A stretch of 56,037 nucleotides of DNA from an uncultured Opitutia bacterium (GCA_913056175.1 CAJXLM010000015.1:1-56037), one strand, 5' to 3'; positions 1 through 8,769 are shown, counted from the stretch's first letter. The notes: generated by a model from the letters alone, not told the origin. Made by a program: numbers and translations.

Positions 1-164
1 CGTTGGGCTTCACCGGTTTCCGTCGGCCTTCGCCTCCGCTTTCCCGGAGAATTTCCCAGTGCCGCGGACTCCGCGGGGCATGGGGTTCGGTCCAACCGGT
101 GTCCGCCCTTCCCGGGATGGTCCCGTGGATGGCCTTTCTCCAGGGTTTTGGACGGTCTGTCCCC
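1..164. repeat. Intergenic direct repeat, copy 1
   Basis: This stretch of about 164 bp recurs at 284-448 with only a few substitutions and one-base indels, an offset of 283 bp. It contains the perfect inverted repeat CCGCGG-act-CCGCGG and other GC-rich palindromes. The open frames over it are poor coding candidates because the repeat is read in several frames without family similarity. The copy is cut by the left edge, so the array may continue outside the window. Confidence 0.85.
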
Positions 165-283
165 CGCAAAACCCCGGAATGGGGGTGGGGGGGCTGGTGG
201 CTAGCGGGGAAAGGGGAAAGGGGAGAGGTGGGGGCGTGGGAGCGCGTTTGTCCGCTATCTTCGGGTCTTTGCTCGTGGGTTCC

Positions 284-448
284 CGTTGGGCTTCACCGGT
301 TTCCGTCGGCCTTCGCCTCCGCTTTCCCGGAGAATTTCCCAGTGCCGCGGACTCCGCGGGTCATGGGGTTCGGTCAAACCGGTGTCCGCCCTTCCCGGGA
401 TGGTCCCGTGGATGGCCTTTCTCCGGGGTTTTCGGACGGTCTGTCCCC
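284..448. repeat. Intergenic direct repeat, copy 2
   Basis: Second copy of the repeat at 1-164. It ends about 60 bp before the stop codon of the minus-strand alcohol dehydrogenase gene, so the duplicated block lies just beyond the 3' end of a gene, as does the larger array next to rpe at 8341-9629. The 119 bp between copies (165-283) is G-rich and shows no gene. Confidence 0.85.
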
Positions 449-510
449 GTAGAATGCCGGGACGAGGGGAGGGTGCGCTGGCGGTTGCTGGCGGAGGGGG
501 GCGTGTGGGG

Positions 511-1557
511 TCAGTTGGGGACGATGACGCCGCGGCCGACGAGGCGGCGGTTCTTGAGGTCGTCGATGGCGTCGTTGATTTGCTCGAGGGGGTATTCGGA
601 GGAGTGGAGGTTCACCTTGCCCTCGGCGTTCAGTTCCATGAGCTCGGAGAGTTCGCGGTAGTTGCCGACGAGGCTGCCACACACCGAGATCTCGTTGATG
701 ATCATGTGGAGGGTGGGGATACGAAGTTCGCCGCCGTAGCCGATAATGAAGTCGGTACCTCCCTTGCAGAGCATGTTCCAGCCCTGCTGCTCAGCGCCGA
801 GTTCCCCGACGAAGTCGAGGACGACCTGGGCACCCCCGTGGGTGAGGTCGTGGATTTCCTCGACCACGTTGGGCCCGGTCTTGACGGCGTGGGCGGCTCC
901 CAATTCGCGGGCGAGGGAGAGGGCTTCGTCGTTCAGGTCGACGGCGATGATGCGGGCCCCACAGAGTTCCCGGAGGCTCTGGATGGCGATGTGGCCGAGT
1001 CCACCGACTCCCATCACCACCACGTACTGTCCCGGCCGCAGGATTTCGGCGGCTCGGCGGGCCGCCCGGTAGGCGGTGATGCCGGCGTCGGCAAGGGGGG
1101 CCACGGAGACCGGTGCGACGTTTTCGTTCAGCTTGATGAGGGCGCGCTCCTTGGTGAGGAGATGCTCGGCGAAGCCCCCGTTGCGGCTGAGTCCGGGAAA
1201 TTCGTTGTGCTCGCAGTACATGTCCTCGCCCTTCCGGCAACCGGTACAGACCCCGCAGGTGACGAGCGGATGGCTGATGACGGCATCCCCGGGCTTGAGG
1301 GTGGTCACATGGCTGCCGACTTCCTCGACCCAGCCCGCGTTCTCGTGGCCCATGATGTAGGGGAGGAGGTTGTCCTCGGGATCCATGACCGGTTTCCAGA
1401 TTCCCTCCATGATATGGAGGTCGGTCCGGCAGAGCCCGGCGGCCCCGACGCGCACGATGACATCATCGGGTCCGGTGATCCGGGGGTCGGGTACGTCCTC
1501 GATGCGGAGCTGGACGTTCATGTCCTTGTCGTAGGCGGGGAGAAGGGCAGCTTTCAT
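511..1557 (-). CDS. Zinc-dependent alcohol dehydrogenase (MDR superfamily)
   Basis: A 348-residue medium-chain dehydrogenase that should oxidise an alcohol or polyol with NAD(P)+. The N-terminal half has the catalytic zinc site (Cys in GLCRTDLH near residue 43, then GHENAG near 69) and the structural-zinc cysteines CGVCTGCRKGEDMYC near 100-114. The Rossmann half carries GVGGLG near 182 and an Asp (VDLND) after beta-2, which favours NAD over NADP. Length is normal for the family. The gene is divergent from the importer starting at 1914 and shares its 356-bp upstream region, so a role on the imported substrate is plausible. The actual alcohol cannot be read from sequence. Confidence 0.9.
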   Translation of the reverse strand: MKAALLPAYDKDMNVQLRIEDVPDPRITGPDDVIVRVGAAGLCRTDLHIMEGIWKPVMDPEDNLLPYIMGHENAGWVEEVGSHVTTLKPGDAVISHPLVTCGVCTGCRKGEDMYCEHNEFPGLSRNGGFAEHLLTKERALIKLNENVAPVSVAPLADAGITAYRAARRAAEILRPGQYVVVMGVGGLGHIAIQSLRELCGARIIAVDLNDEALSLARELGAAHAVKTGPNVVEEIHDLTHGGAQVVLDFVGELGAEQQGWNMLCKGGTDFIIGYGGELRIPTLHMIINEISVCGSLVGNYRELSELMELNAEGKVNLHSSEYPLEQINDAIDDLKNRRLVGRGVIVPN

Positions 1558-1687
1558 GGGGTAGGGATCGGGGATTTCTTGTTGGGGTGGGTCAAGCCTG
1601 GGCGGGGAAGCGAGCGCGACAAGGTCGGCGTGGGCGGACGGTCGGAGTCCGGTGGGATCCGGAACGGCCGTCGTACCGTCTTCCTGC

Positions 1688-1721
1688 TTGCATTGGAGGT
1701 GCTTCCTCGCAACAAATGCAA
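1688..1721. promoter_or_regulatory. Candidate operator between adh and importer operon
   Basis: In the 356-bp divergent gap (1558-1913) the half-sites TTGCATT (1688-1694) and AATGCAA (1715-1721) form a perfect inverted repeat. A second inverted repeat, GAGG-tgctt-CCTC, sits between them. This nested dyad is a reasonable binding site for a regulator controlling both directions. No regulator gene lies nearby and no clear -35/-10 pair was assigned. The rest of the gap shows no gene. Confidence 0.4.
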
Positions 1722-1913
1722 CTGTAACCGAAGGCTCACCAGTGTCCAGCTTCTGCTTTCCTGGATCGCGGACCGGGCACCCGGTGGTTCTTCGTTAGCC
1801 TCTACCCCTTGTCATCCCCTTCGGATCTTCCCCTCGATTCTCTTCTCCCGCAGTGGCGAGCGCAGCGGGCGTCCGGCGTGGGATGGCTCTAACCCAAGCA
1901 ACACTACCCCCCT

Positions 1914-3449
1914 ATGCGACACTACCCCTCCCGGGCGAAAGCCCTTTGGACCGCCGCCCTGTCGGCCTGTCTTTTCGGGACCGCTGCGGCCAAGGACTAC
2001 ACCGAGTACGGAATCGACGAGGACGTGCCCGGTCCCGGCAGCTACGAGACGATTGACGGCAAGGACTACTCCGGCCGGAAGCTCACCATCATCACTCATG
2101 CGGTCCCCGTGATCGGGGAACCGACCGCGCTCCATGCCGAGCAGTTCGAGGAACTGACCGGGGCGGAAGTCGAGGTCGTGCACGTGCCCTTCGGGGATCT
2201 CTTCCAGCGGATCATGATTCCCTTCCAGACCGGCCAGCAGGCCTACGATGTCCTGTTCTACGGTTCGCTCTGGCTCGGCGACTATCATCGGTACCTCGCG
2301 CCAGTGCCCGAGAAGTACCAGAACTCCTCGGCGATGCAGGGGGTGACGCCCACCTACCGGGACGTGGCCACCTGGGGTGAGGAAATGATCCAGTTCCCCG
2401 TCGACGGAGACCGCCACTACCTGAAGTACCGTTCCGACATCTTCGACGATCCGGAGATGCAGGCCCGCTACCTTGAGGACACCGGCGAGGAGCTGCGCGT
2501 GCCGCAGACCTGGAGCGAGTACAACGAGGTCGCCCAGTATTTCACCGGCTGGGACTGGGATGGCGACGGCGAGGTCAACTACGGCACCGCCGAGGTCACC
2601 AAGCGGGACGACCTCATGTTCTCGGCCTTCATCAGCCGGGCCGCGCCCTTTGCCAAGCATCCCGACGTGCCGGGTGGGTTCTTCTTTGACCTCGAGACCA
2701 TGGAGCCTCTCATCAACACCCCCGGCTGGGTGCGGGGCCTCGAACTCTTCGTGGAAGCGCAGGAAGCCTTTCCTCCCGGCGGGACCAGCTTCGGACTGGG
2801 CGACGAGATCTTCTCCTTCGGTGGCGGCCAGGTGCTGATGAGCTATTCCTGGGACGACGCCTTCATCCAGGCGATGCAGGAGGACAGCCGGATCCGCAAT
2901 GAAGTGGGCGCGGCGATCCTGCCGGGTGCCTCCGAGGTGTGGAATCGGGAGACCGGCCAGTGGGACCAGCTCTCCGAGCCGAACCGGGTGGCCTACATCA
3001 CCTGGGGCTGGACCAGCGCGGTGGCCGGGAACAGCCCGAACAAGGACATGGCCTTCGACTACCTCGCCTTCTTCTCGAACCAGGCGAACACCAAGCACGA
3101 CCTGCAGATCGGCCGCTTCGGGGTGAACCCGTACCGTACCGAGCACTTCGACGCGGACTTCTGGATCGAGGAAATGGGATGGGACGAGGATACCGCGACC
3201 ACCTACGTCGAAACACTCGAGGCCATTGACTCCAGTGACAACCGCGTCTTCGACCTGCGCGTGCCGGGGGTGGGCCAGTTCATGACCTCCCTCGCGGCGG
3301 GGGTGGCGGAGGCTTTGGCCGGCCAGGCCACCCCGCAGGAGGCCCTCGACGGGGTCGCCGAGGAGTGGTCCCGGATCGTCGACCGGATCGGAGAGGACCG
3401 GGTCCGGGAAGCCTACTCGACGGTCGTGGCGATCGAGGACGCCCGTTGA
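1914..3449 (+). CDS. Extracellular solute-binding protein, ABC importer
   Basis: A 511-residue family 1 solute-binding protein, the periplasmic receptor of the importer encoded downstream. Residues 1-26 are a signal peptide (basic start, hydrophobic stretch ending in GTAAA-KD). The mature chain shows the two-lobe layout: KLTIITHAV near 56, FEELTG near 80, then the hinge and the C-terminal lobe with helical repeats. Around residue 212 there is an acidic DWDGDG loop resembling a calcium-binding EF/dockerin loop, but its position 12 is not acidic. The two ATPases belong to the GlpS/GlpT type, so glycerol or a similar polyol is the best substrate guess. The protein itself does not fix the ligand. 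Confidence 0.88.
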   Translation: MRHYPSRAKALWTAALSACLFGTAAAKDYTEYGIDEDVPGPGSYETIDGKDYSGRKLTIITHAVPVIGEPTALHAEQFEELTGAEVEVVHVPFGDLFQRIMIPFQTGQQAYDVLFYGSLWLGDYHRYLAPVPEKYQNSSAMQGVTPTYRDVATWGEEMIQFPVDGDRHYLKYRSDIFDDPEMQARYLEDTGEELRVPQTWSEYNEVAQYFTGWDWDGDGEVNYGTAEVTKRDDLMFSAFISRAAPFAKHPDVPGGFFFDLETMEPLINTPGWVRGLELFVEAQEAFPPGGTSFGLGDEIFSFGGGQVLMSYSWDDAFIQAMQEDSRIRNEVGAAILPGASEVWNRETGQWDQLSEPNRVAYITWGWTSAVAGNSPNKDMAFDYLAFFSNQANTKHDLQIGRFGVNPYRTEHFDADFWIEEMGWDEDTATTYVETLEAIDSSDNRVFDLRVPGVGQFMTSLAAGVAEALAGQATPQEALDGVAEEWSRIVDRIGEDRVREAYSTVVAIEDAR

Positions 3450-3481
3450 GGATCCTCGGCACCTTCCCTTGCTGACTCTTC

Positions 3482-3521
3482 GCGCGGGGCGGGGACCCGT
3501 TCCCCGCCCCGCGCCCTTTTT
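3482..3521 (+). terminator. Strong hairpin after the binding-protein gene (attenuator)
   Basis: A perfect 13-bp GC stem (3482-3494 with 3502-3514, 7-base loop) is followed by CCTTTTTCCCC. It lies 33 bp after the binding-protein stop and before the first permease. Hairpins here commonly terminate part of the transcripts or protect the 5' message, giving more binding protein than membrane subunits. Confidence 0.75.
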
Positions 3522-3556
3522 CCCCCGCTCGCCTCTCCCTCTCCCGCGCGGAGTCC

Positions 3557-4423
3557 ATGTACCGGCAGAAGTACCTGTTCCTGATCCCGGGTCTCCTCAC
3601 GCTCGTTGCGATCATCGTCTTCCCGCTGCTGTTCACCATCCGGGTGAGCTTCTCCAGCTGGGACGTGATCCAGCCCGGCCTGGACTGGATCGGCGGGGAG
3701 AATTACGCGCGCCTTTGGGAGGACGAACGCTACTGGGAGGCGCTGCTCCGCCTCGCGGGCATGGCCGGGGGCACTGTCCTCGTCCAGTACGTCCTTGGCT
3801 TCGGGCTGGCCCTGCTCGTCTGGCGGGAAGTGCTCCTCAAGCGTTTCTTCCGCGTCCTTTTCCTCATCCCCATGATGACCACGCCCGTGGTCATGTCGGT
3901 TATCTGGCGGACCATTTTCCACGAGTCGCTCGGCCCGGTGAACGACCTCCTCCAGCGGGCGGGCCTGGAGGCGCTCCCGTGGATCTCGAGCGCCGGCCTC
4001 GCCTTCACCAGCGTGATGATCGTGGAGATCTGGCAGTGGACACCGTTCATGTTCCTCCTCCTGCTGGCCGGTCTCCTCTCGCTCCCCGAGGAGCCCTATC
4101 TCGCCGCGCGCATCGATGGGGCCGGGCCCTTCCGCACCTTTTTCCGGGTGACCTTCCCGCGGATGGCGGCGATCTCCGTCGGGGCCATCCTCATCCGCCT
4201 CATCGAGGCCTCCAAGATCATGGAGACCGTCTACGTGCTGACTTCCGGCGGGCCTGGCACGGCCACGGAAACCTCCAGCTACTACATCTACATCCGGGGA
4301 CTGCGGGACTTCCAGCTGGGCTACGCCGCCTCTCTCTCCCTCATCTACCTCATCATCATGATCGTCAGCCTCACCCTCATCGGGAAGGGGCTCACCCGGA
4401 TTTTCGTGAAGGACCAAGCATGA
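3557..4423 (+). CDS. ABC importer permease 1 (MalF/UgpA type)
   Basis: A 288-residue inner-membrane subunit with six predicted membrane segments, the first at residues 7-29 (YLFLIPGLLTLVAIIVFPL). The EAA loop that docks to the ATPase is visible near residues 192-207 (EEPYLAARIDGAGPFRTFF, with the conserved Gly). The stop overlaps the start of the next permease by 4 bases (ATGA), indicating translational coupling. By order and ATPase type it corresponds to GlpP of the rhizobial glycerol importer. Substrate remains inferred. Confidence 0.9.
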   Translation: MYRQKYLFLIPGLLTLVAIIVFPLLFTIRVSFSSWDVIQPGLDWIGGENYARLWEDERYWEALLRLAGMAGGTVLVQYVLGFGLALLVWREVLLKRFFRVLFLIPMMTTPVVMSVIWRTIFHESLGPVNDLLQRAGLEALPWISSAGLAFTSVMIVEIWQWTPFMFLLLLAGLLSLPEEPYLAARIDGAGPFRTFFRVTFPRMAAISVGAILIRLIEASKIMETVYVLTSGGPGTATETSSYYIYIRGLRDFQLGYAASLSLIYLIIMIVSLTLIGKGLTRIFVKDQA

Positions 4424-5262
4424 GAACGCTCTACCTCGCCCTCAAGTACCTCGCGATCCTGCTTTGGTCCTCGTTCGTCGTGTTTCCCTTCCTCTGGGCC
4501 CTGAGCACCTCCTTCAAGACTGCGAACGGAGTGACCTCGGGGGCCACCTACCTGCCCTGGGTGGACTACGAGCCCAGCCTGCTCGGTTGGGAATCCCTGT
4601 TCGGGGGTGCCGGTGGCATCAACATCTTCGGGCCCTACCTGAACAGCGTGATCGTCACGGTGTCGGCCTCCGTGGTCAGCCTCGTGCTCGGCACCCTTGC
4701 CGCCTACGGGCTCTCCCGCTTCCGGTTCCGGGCCGGTTTCGTGAAGAACGGCGACATCACCTTCTTCTTCATCTCCCAGCGCATCCTGCCCCCCATCGTA
4801 TTGGCGATGCCCTTCTTCCTCATGCTGCAGACGCTCGGCCTGCTCGACACCCTGCCCGGGCTCGTCATCGTCTACATCGCCCTGCTCCTGCCGATCGCCG
4901 TGTGGGTGATGGTCGACTTCTTCAACAACGTCCCGCGGGAGCTGGACGAGATGGCCTGGCTGGACGGGTGCAATCCCATCCAGACCTTCCTGCGAGTGAT
5001 CCTGCCGAACTCCCTGCCGGGTCTCGTCGTCGCCGGCATGTTCTGCCTCATCTTCGGGTGGAACGACTTTTTCTTCGCCTTCACCCTCACCTTCACGAAC
5101 ACCCAGCTCCTGCCGGTGGCGATCGTCTCGTTGAACTCCTCGGTCACCCCTTGGTGGGCCCTCTCGGCCGCCTGTCTCGTCTCCGTCGCCCCGCTCCTCC
5201 TCCTCGCTTTCCTCGCCGAGCGATTCCTCTCGCGGGGGAATCTCGCCGGGGCCGTTCGCTGA
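4420..5262 (+). CDS. ABC importer permease 2 (MalG/UgpE type)
   Basis: A 280-residue permease with six membrane segments, pairing with the preceding permease. The EAA loop reads ELDEMAWLDGCNPIQTFLRV near residues 174-193. I start it at ATG 4420, overlapping the upstream stop by 4 bases. The frame is open further upstream inside permease 1, but that extension shows no family similarity. It corresponds to GlpQ in GlpSTPQV-type importers. The ATPase gene follows after 22 bp. Confidence 0.9.
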   Translation: MRTLYLALKYLAILLWSSFVVFPFLWALSTSFKTANGVTSGATYLPWVDYEPSLLGWESLFGGAGGINIFGPYLNSVIVTVSASVVSLVLGTLAAYGLSRFRFRAGFVKNGDITFFFISQRILPPIVLAMPFFLMLQTLGLLDTLPGLVIVYIALLLPIAVWVMVDFFNNVPRELDEMAWLDGCNPIQTFLRVILPNSLPGLVVAGMFCLIFGWNDFFFAFTLTFTNTQLLPVAIVSLNSSVTPWWALSAACLVSVAPLLLLAFLAERFLSRGNLAGAVR

Positions 5263-5284
5263 GGCCGCTTCCCCTTGTCGCCCC

Positions 5285-6355
5285 ATGCTGGAATTGGAAG
5301 AGCTGGAACGAAGCGAGAACGGCACCTGCATTCTCGGCGGCGTGACCGCGCGCTTCGCCCCCGGCAAGCTCTACGCCGTGCTCGGCCGGACGGGGGCCGG
5401 CAAGACCAGCCTTATGAAGGCGATCGCCGGCATGCAGGCCCTCGACGGGGGCACGGTCCGCCACAACGGCGAGGACTGGGCGAAGCGGCCGCCCTGGAAG
5501 CGGGCGGTGGCCATGGTCTACCAGCAGTTCATCAACTATCCGCACCTCAGCGCCCTCGACAACGTCGCCTTCCCGCTCGTGCGGCGGGGCCTGCGCCGCC
5601 GGGAGGCGCGGGAACGCGCCCGCCGCGAGCTCGAGCGGGTGGGTCTGGGAAGCATGGTGGACCGGCGTCCCAGCCAGCTCTCCGGCGGCCAGCAACAGCG
5701 GGTGGCGATCGCCCGCGCCCTCGTCAAGGACGCCCCCATCCTCCTCCTCGACGAGCCCTTCGTGAACCTCGACTACAAGCTGCGCGAGCAGTTCCGCGAA
5801 GAGTTGGTGGGCTTGCTGGGCGCGGAAACGGGGACCGTCGCCCTCTATGCGACCACCGAGCCGCGGGAGGCGCTGCAGCTCGGGGACGAGGTGCTGCTCT
5901 TCCATGAGGGACGGTTGCTCGAGCAGGGGGAGCCGCGGGCCCTCTTTGCAGCCCCTTCCACCGTGGAAGCGGCCCGGGTGCTCAGCGATCCGCCGATGAA
6001 CCTCCTGCCCATTGAGGTGCGGGCGGGCGCCGGGAATCTCGGCAGCCTCGGCGCCGTGGGCGAGGGCACGCGGATCGCGGAGTTGCCGGACGGCCGCTAT
6101 CATCTCGGCCTGCGGGCGGGTGACCTCACCGTGGGCGGGGAACTCTCCGGCGAGGTCGTGCTCACGGAGGTGAGCGGCTCCGAGACCATCACCCATCTCG
6201 ACACCGGCGACCACGAGCTCGTCCTCCAGGAGAAGAGCGTGGTCCGGCACGAGGTGGGCACGCGGGTGCATTTCCAGCCGCATTGGGAAGCGGCCCTCGT
6301 TTTTGGAGAGGACGGCCGGTTGCTGCACGGAAGGAGGGAGGGCGGTCATGGCTGA
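5285..6355 (+). CDS. ABC importer ATPase 1 (GlpS-like)
   Basis: A 356-residue nucleotide-binding subunit. Walker A is GRTGAGKT (near 36), the Q-loop lies in VYQQFINYP, the signature is LSGGQQQR (near 135) and Walker B is ILLLDEP. After Walker B comes [14 protein letters not shown], then ATTEPREAL where most importers have VTHDQ, so the usual switch His is replaced by Glu in the aligned position. The [16 protein letters not shown] and YATTEP strings are, to my knowledge, typical of GlpS of the rhizobial glycerol importer. The C-terminal 110 residues form an MalK-like OB domain. The gene overlaps the next by 8 bases. Confidence 0.9.
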   Translation: MLELEELERSENGTCILGGVTARFAPGKLYAVLGRTGAGKTSLMKAIAGMQALDGGTVRHNGEDWAKRPPWKRAVAMVYQQFINYPHLSALDNVAFPLVRRGLRRREARERARRELERVGLGSMVDRRPSQLSGGQQQRVAIARALVKDAPILLLDEPFVNLDYKLREQFREELVGLLGAETGTVALYATTEPREALQLGDEVLLFHEGRLLEQGEPRALFAAPSTVEAARVLSDPPMNLLPIEVRAGAGNLGSLGAVGEGTRIAELPDGRYHLGLRAGDLTVGGELSGEVVLTEVSGSETITHLDTGDHELVLQEKSVVRHEVGTRVHFQPHWEAALVFGEDGRLLHGRREGGHG

Positions 6356-7430
6356 GATCCATCTCGAGCAACTCGCCCACTCCTACGCGCCGGACGCCCC
6401 GGAACGGGTGTACGCCCTCCAGCCCCTCGACCTCACCTGGCAGGATGGCGAGACCTACGCCCTCCTCGGGCCCTCCGGTTGCGGGAAGACCACCATGCTC
6501 AACATCATTTCCGGGCTGATCCGGCCCAGTGAGGGTCGGGTGCTCTTCGACGGGCGGGACGTCACCGGGGAGGACACGCGACGCCGGAACATTGCCCAGG
6601 TCTTCCAGGTGCCGGTGATCTACCGGTCGATGACGGTGGCCCAGAATCTTGCCTTCCCGCTGGTCTGCCGCGGGCTCCCGCGCGCCCGCATCCGGCAGCG
6701 GGTGGGGGAGATCGCGGAGCTGCTCGGGCTCTCCACCTTTCTCAAGCGGCCCGCCCGCGAGCTCACCGCAGACCAGAAGCAGCTGATTTCCCTCGGGCGC
6801 GGCCTCGTCCGCGAGGACGTCAGTGCCATCCTCCTCGACGAGCCCCTCACCGTCATTGATCCGCAGATGAAGTTTGAGCTGCGCAAGAAGCTCAAGCAGA
6901 TCAACGAGGCGGCCGGCGTCACCATGGTCCTCGTCACCCACGACCAGAACGAGGCGATGACTTTTGCGCGCACGGTCATCGTCATGAACCACGGCCGCAT
7001 CGTCCAGTCCGGCGAGCCGCAGGAACTCTTTGAGTGCCCGGCCACCGAGTACGTGGGCACCTTCATCGGGTCGCCCGCCATGAATTTCCTGGCAACCGTC
7101 CCCCGGGAGGGGAGGCGGGAGGTGCCCGACCTCGGTCTTGGCCTGTCGGTTCCCAAGGGGGAGGACGCCCGCAGCGGGACGTGGACCCTCGGCTTCCGGC
7201 CGGAGCATGTCTTCGCGGAGGGGGACGGCTGGCCGCTGCGGGGACGGATCCGGCGCATCTGGTTCGAGGGGGTCGAACAGGTGCTCGAGGTGGAGGCGGG
7301 GGAAACGGTATTCCGGGCCAAGCTCGACCACGCGCGGGTGCGCACCGGAGAAAGTGTCGAACTCCGCATCGCCCCGGAACGCCTCGCCCTCTACCGCGAC
7401 GGGCAACGGGTCGGCGCGGGGTACGACTGA
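6348..7430 (+). CDS. ABC importer ATPase 2 (GlpT-like, divergent signature)
   Basis: A 360-residue ATPase partner of the preceding gene. Walker A GPSGCGKT, Walker B AILLDEP and switch VTHDQNEA are intact, but the ABC signature LSGGQ is replaced by LTADQKQLISLGRGLVR. With the other ATPase having a normal signature but no switch His, the pair should be an obligate heterodimer in which one composite site is weak. The start ATG 6348 was chosen because the domain begins there (AEIHLEQL) and overlaps the upstream stop. The frame is open to 6303 but that part is non-homologous. A C-terminal OB-fold regulatory domain is present. Confidence 0.9.
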   Translation: MAEIHLEQLAHSYAPDAPERVYALQPLDLTWQDGETYALLGPSGCGKTTMLNIISGLIRPSEGRVLFDGRDVTGEDTRRRNIAQVFQVPVIYRSMTVAQNLAFPLVCRGLPRARIRQRVGEIAELLGLSTFLKRPARELTADQKQLISLGRGLVREDVSAILLDEPLTVIDPQMKFELRKKLKQINEAAGVTMVLVTHDQNEAMTFARTVIVMNHGRIVQSGEPQELFECPATEYVGTFIGSPAMNFLATVPREGRREVPDLGLGLSVPKGEDARSGTWTLGFRPEHVFAEGDGWPLRGRIRRIWFEGVEQVLEVEAGETVFRAKLDHARVRTGESVELRIAPERLALYRDGQRVGAGYD

Positions 7431-7520
7431 AGGCCGGCGGGGAAGGGCCGCCCGCGGCGGGCGCAATCTTGGGCTTGCCACAGGAGGGGCGAACCGGTTG
7501 TCTCTTCGGTTTTTCCAGCC

Positions 7521-7751
7521 ATGTCACGAATTTGCGCCATCACCGGAAAGCGGCCCGTACGCGGCGGCCGCATCACTCGCAAGGGTCAGTCGAAGAAGAG
7601 CGGCGGGATCGGGACCCACGTGGTCAAGAACACCAAGCGCACCTTCCGCCCGAATCTCCAGCGGGTCCGCGTGCGCCTGCCCAGCGGGCAGGTGAAGCGC
7701 ATCTGGGTCTCGGCGAAGGCCATCAAGGCCGGGAAGATCCAGAAGGTCTGA
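7521..7751 (+). CDS. rpmB: 50S ribosomal protein L28
   Basis: A 76-residue protein of the large ribosomal subunit. It opens with SRICAITGKRPVRGGRI and has the family hallmark KRTFRPNLQRVRV at residues 39-51. Length matches L28 (about 77). It stands alone, 90 bp after the importer operon, without the usual rpmG partner. Confidence 0.96.
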   Translation: MSRICAITGKRPVRGGRITRKGQSKKSGGIGTHVVKNTKRTFRPNLQRVRVRLPSGQVKRIWVSAKAIKAGKIQKV

Positions 7752-7837
7752 CCCGCCGGGGAGGGATTCCCAGTGGGCACGATTGGCCGTCCGGCTGAGG
7801 TCGGCTCGGCCCAGTCGCGTCGTAGCCCGACTCCACC

Positions 7838-8251
7838 ATGCCCGTCCGCCACAAGACACTGCGTCTACCGAGACGGGGGCGCGGATTGTACGAGCTGACC
7901 CCGCAACTGCGGGCCTGGGTGGGAGAACAAGGCGTGGAAGAGGCGGTGGCCGCCGTTTTTTGCAGGCACACCAGCTGCTCCCTCGTGCTCATGGAAAACG
8001 CGGACCCGACCGCGCGGGCTGATCTCGAGCGATTCCTCGTCGAGCTCGTGCCCGACGGCACCGCCTACGAGCACACCCTCGAGGGGGCCGACGACATGCC
8101 CTCCCACATCCGCATGGCCCTGACCCGCTCCAGCGAGTGCATCCCCGTGTCCCGAGGTCGGCTCCTCCTCGGTACCTGGCAGGGCCTCTTCCTCTGGGAA
8201 CACCGCCACCGTCCCCACGAGCGCGAGATCATTTTCTCCCTCACCCACTGA
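7838..8251 (+). CDS. YjbQ family protein (UPF0047)
   Basis: A 137-residue YjbQ/UPF0047 protein. Visible landmarks are FCRHTSCSLVLMEN near residues 42-55, EGADDMPSHIRMAL near 82-95 and GTWQGLFLWEHRH near 112-124, which contain the conserved His and Glu residues of the family. Members have weak thiamine-phosphate synthase activity in vitro, but the physiological role is unsettled. The gene follows rpmB by 86 bp. It ends just upstream of the tandem repeat array. Confidence 0.9.
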   Translation: MPVRHKTLRLPRRGRGLYELTPQLRAWVGEQGVEEAVAAVFCRHTSCSLVLMENADPTARADLERFLVELVPDGTAYEHTLEGADDMPSHIRMALTRSSECIPVSRGRLLLGTWQGLFLWEHRHRPHEREIIFSLTH

Positions 8252-8340
8252 TCCCACCGCCCCCAAGCACCCCCCGGCCCTCCCGGGCGCACCCAGGAGT
8301 GGCGATGTCGGTGCTCGCGTGGTCCTTCCCGCTGGGGGTC

Positions 8341-8367
8341 TGTTAGTGTCGGACACCAGTAGGTGTT
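8341..8367. repeat. Palindrome motif, unit 1
   Basis: Degenerate copy of the 17-base palindrome TTGGTGTCGGACACCAA followed by TAGGTGTTTGT. Here the left arm has one change (TTAGTGTC). ACACC-agta-GGTGT forms an alternative hairpin overlapping the first. Confidence 0.8.
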
Positions 8368-8642
8368 TGTCTCCGAGTGGTTTAGGGGATTCGGGTGAAG
8401 GTCTGGAGCCGCGGTGGACCGCCGGGGATTCCGGGGTTTCGAGGAGAGGACGAGCCCTCGGGGATTCCTGAATGGTTCAGGGGATTCGGGTGGAGGTCCG
8501 GAACCGGGGCAAACGTCCGGGGAACCCGGGGCTTTCGGGCGGGACGAACCCTCGGGAATCGGGGTTTGCGTAGGATTCCGGGCGAGGGTCGGGCCCGGGG
8601 GGCGGGAAGATCGCGGTGCGCTGAGGAGCCTGAGGGATCGCC

Positions 8643-8712
8643 TCCGGGCTCGCGGGTGAGGGCGGTGTGGAAGGTGGCGGGGTCGGGGTCGTGGGAGAAG
8701 GTGGTGGAGGCG
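8643..8712 (-). pseudogene. Decayed copy of rpe 3' end, unit 1
   Basis: About 70 bp aligning with 9561-9630, the last 23 codons of rpe. The stop codon position reads TCC instead of TCA, so the copied frame lacks its stop. Several substitutions make it the most diverged of the three extra copies. Confidence 0.75.
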
Positions 8713-8743
8713 GCCTTGCGGTCCTTTCCTTTTTGGGAGAGCT

Positions 8744-8769
8744 GTTGGTGTCGGACACCAATAGGTGTT
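8744..8769. repeat. Palindrome motif, unit 2
   Basis: Perfect TTGGTGTC-g-GACACCAA (8-bp arms) at the start of unit 2, followed by TAGGTGTTTGT. ACACC-aata-GGTGT is the overlapping alternative stem. Confidence 0.85.
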
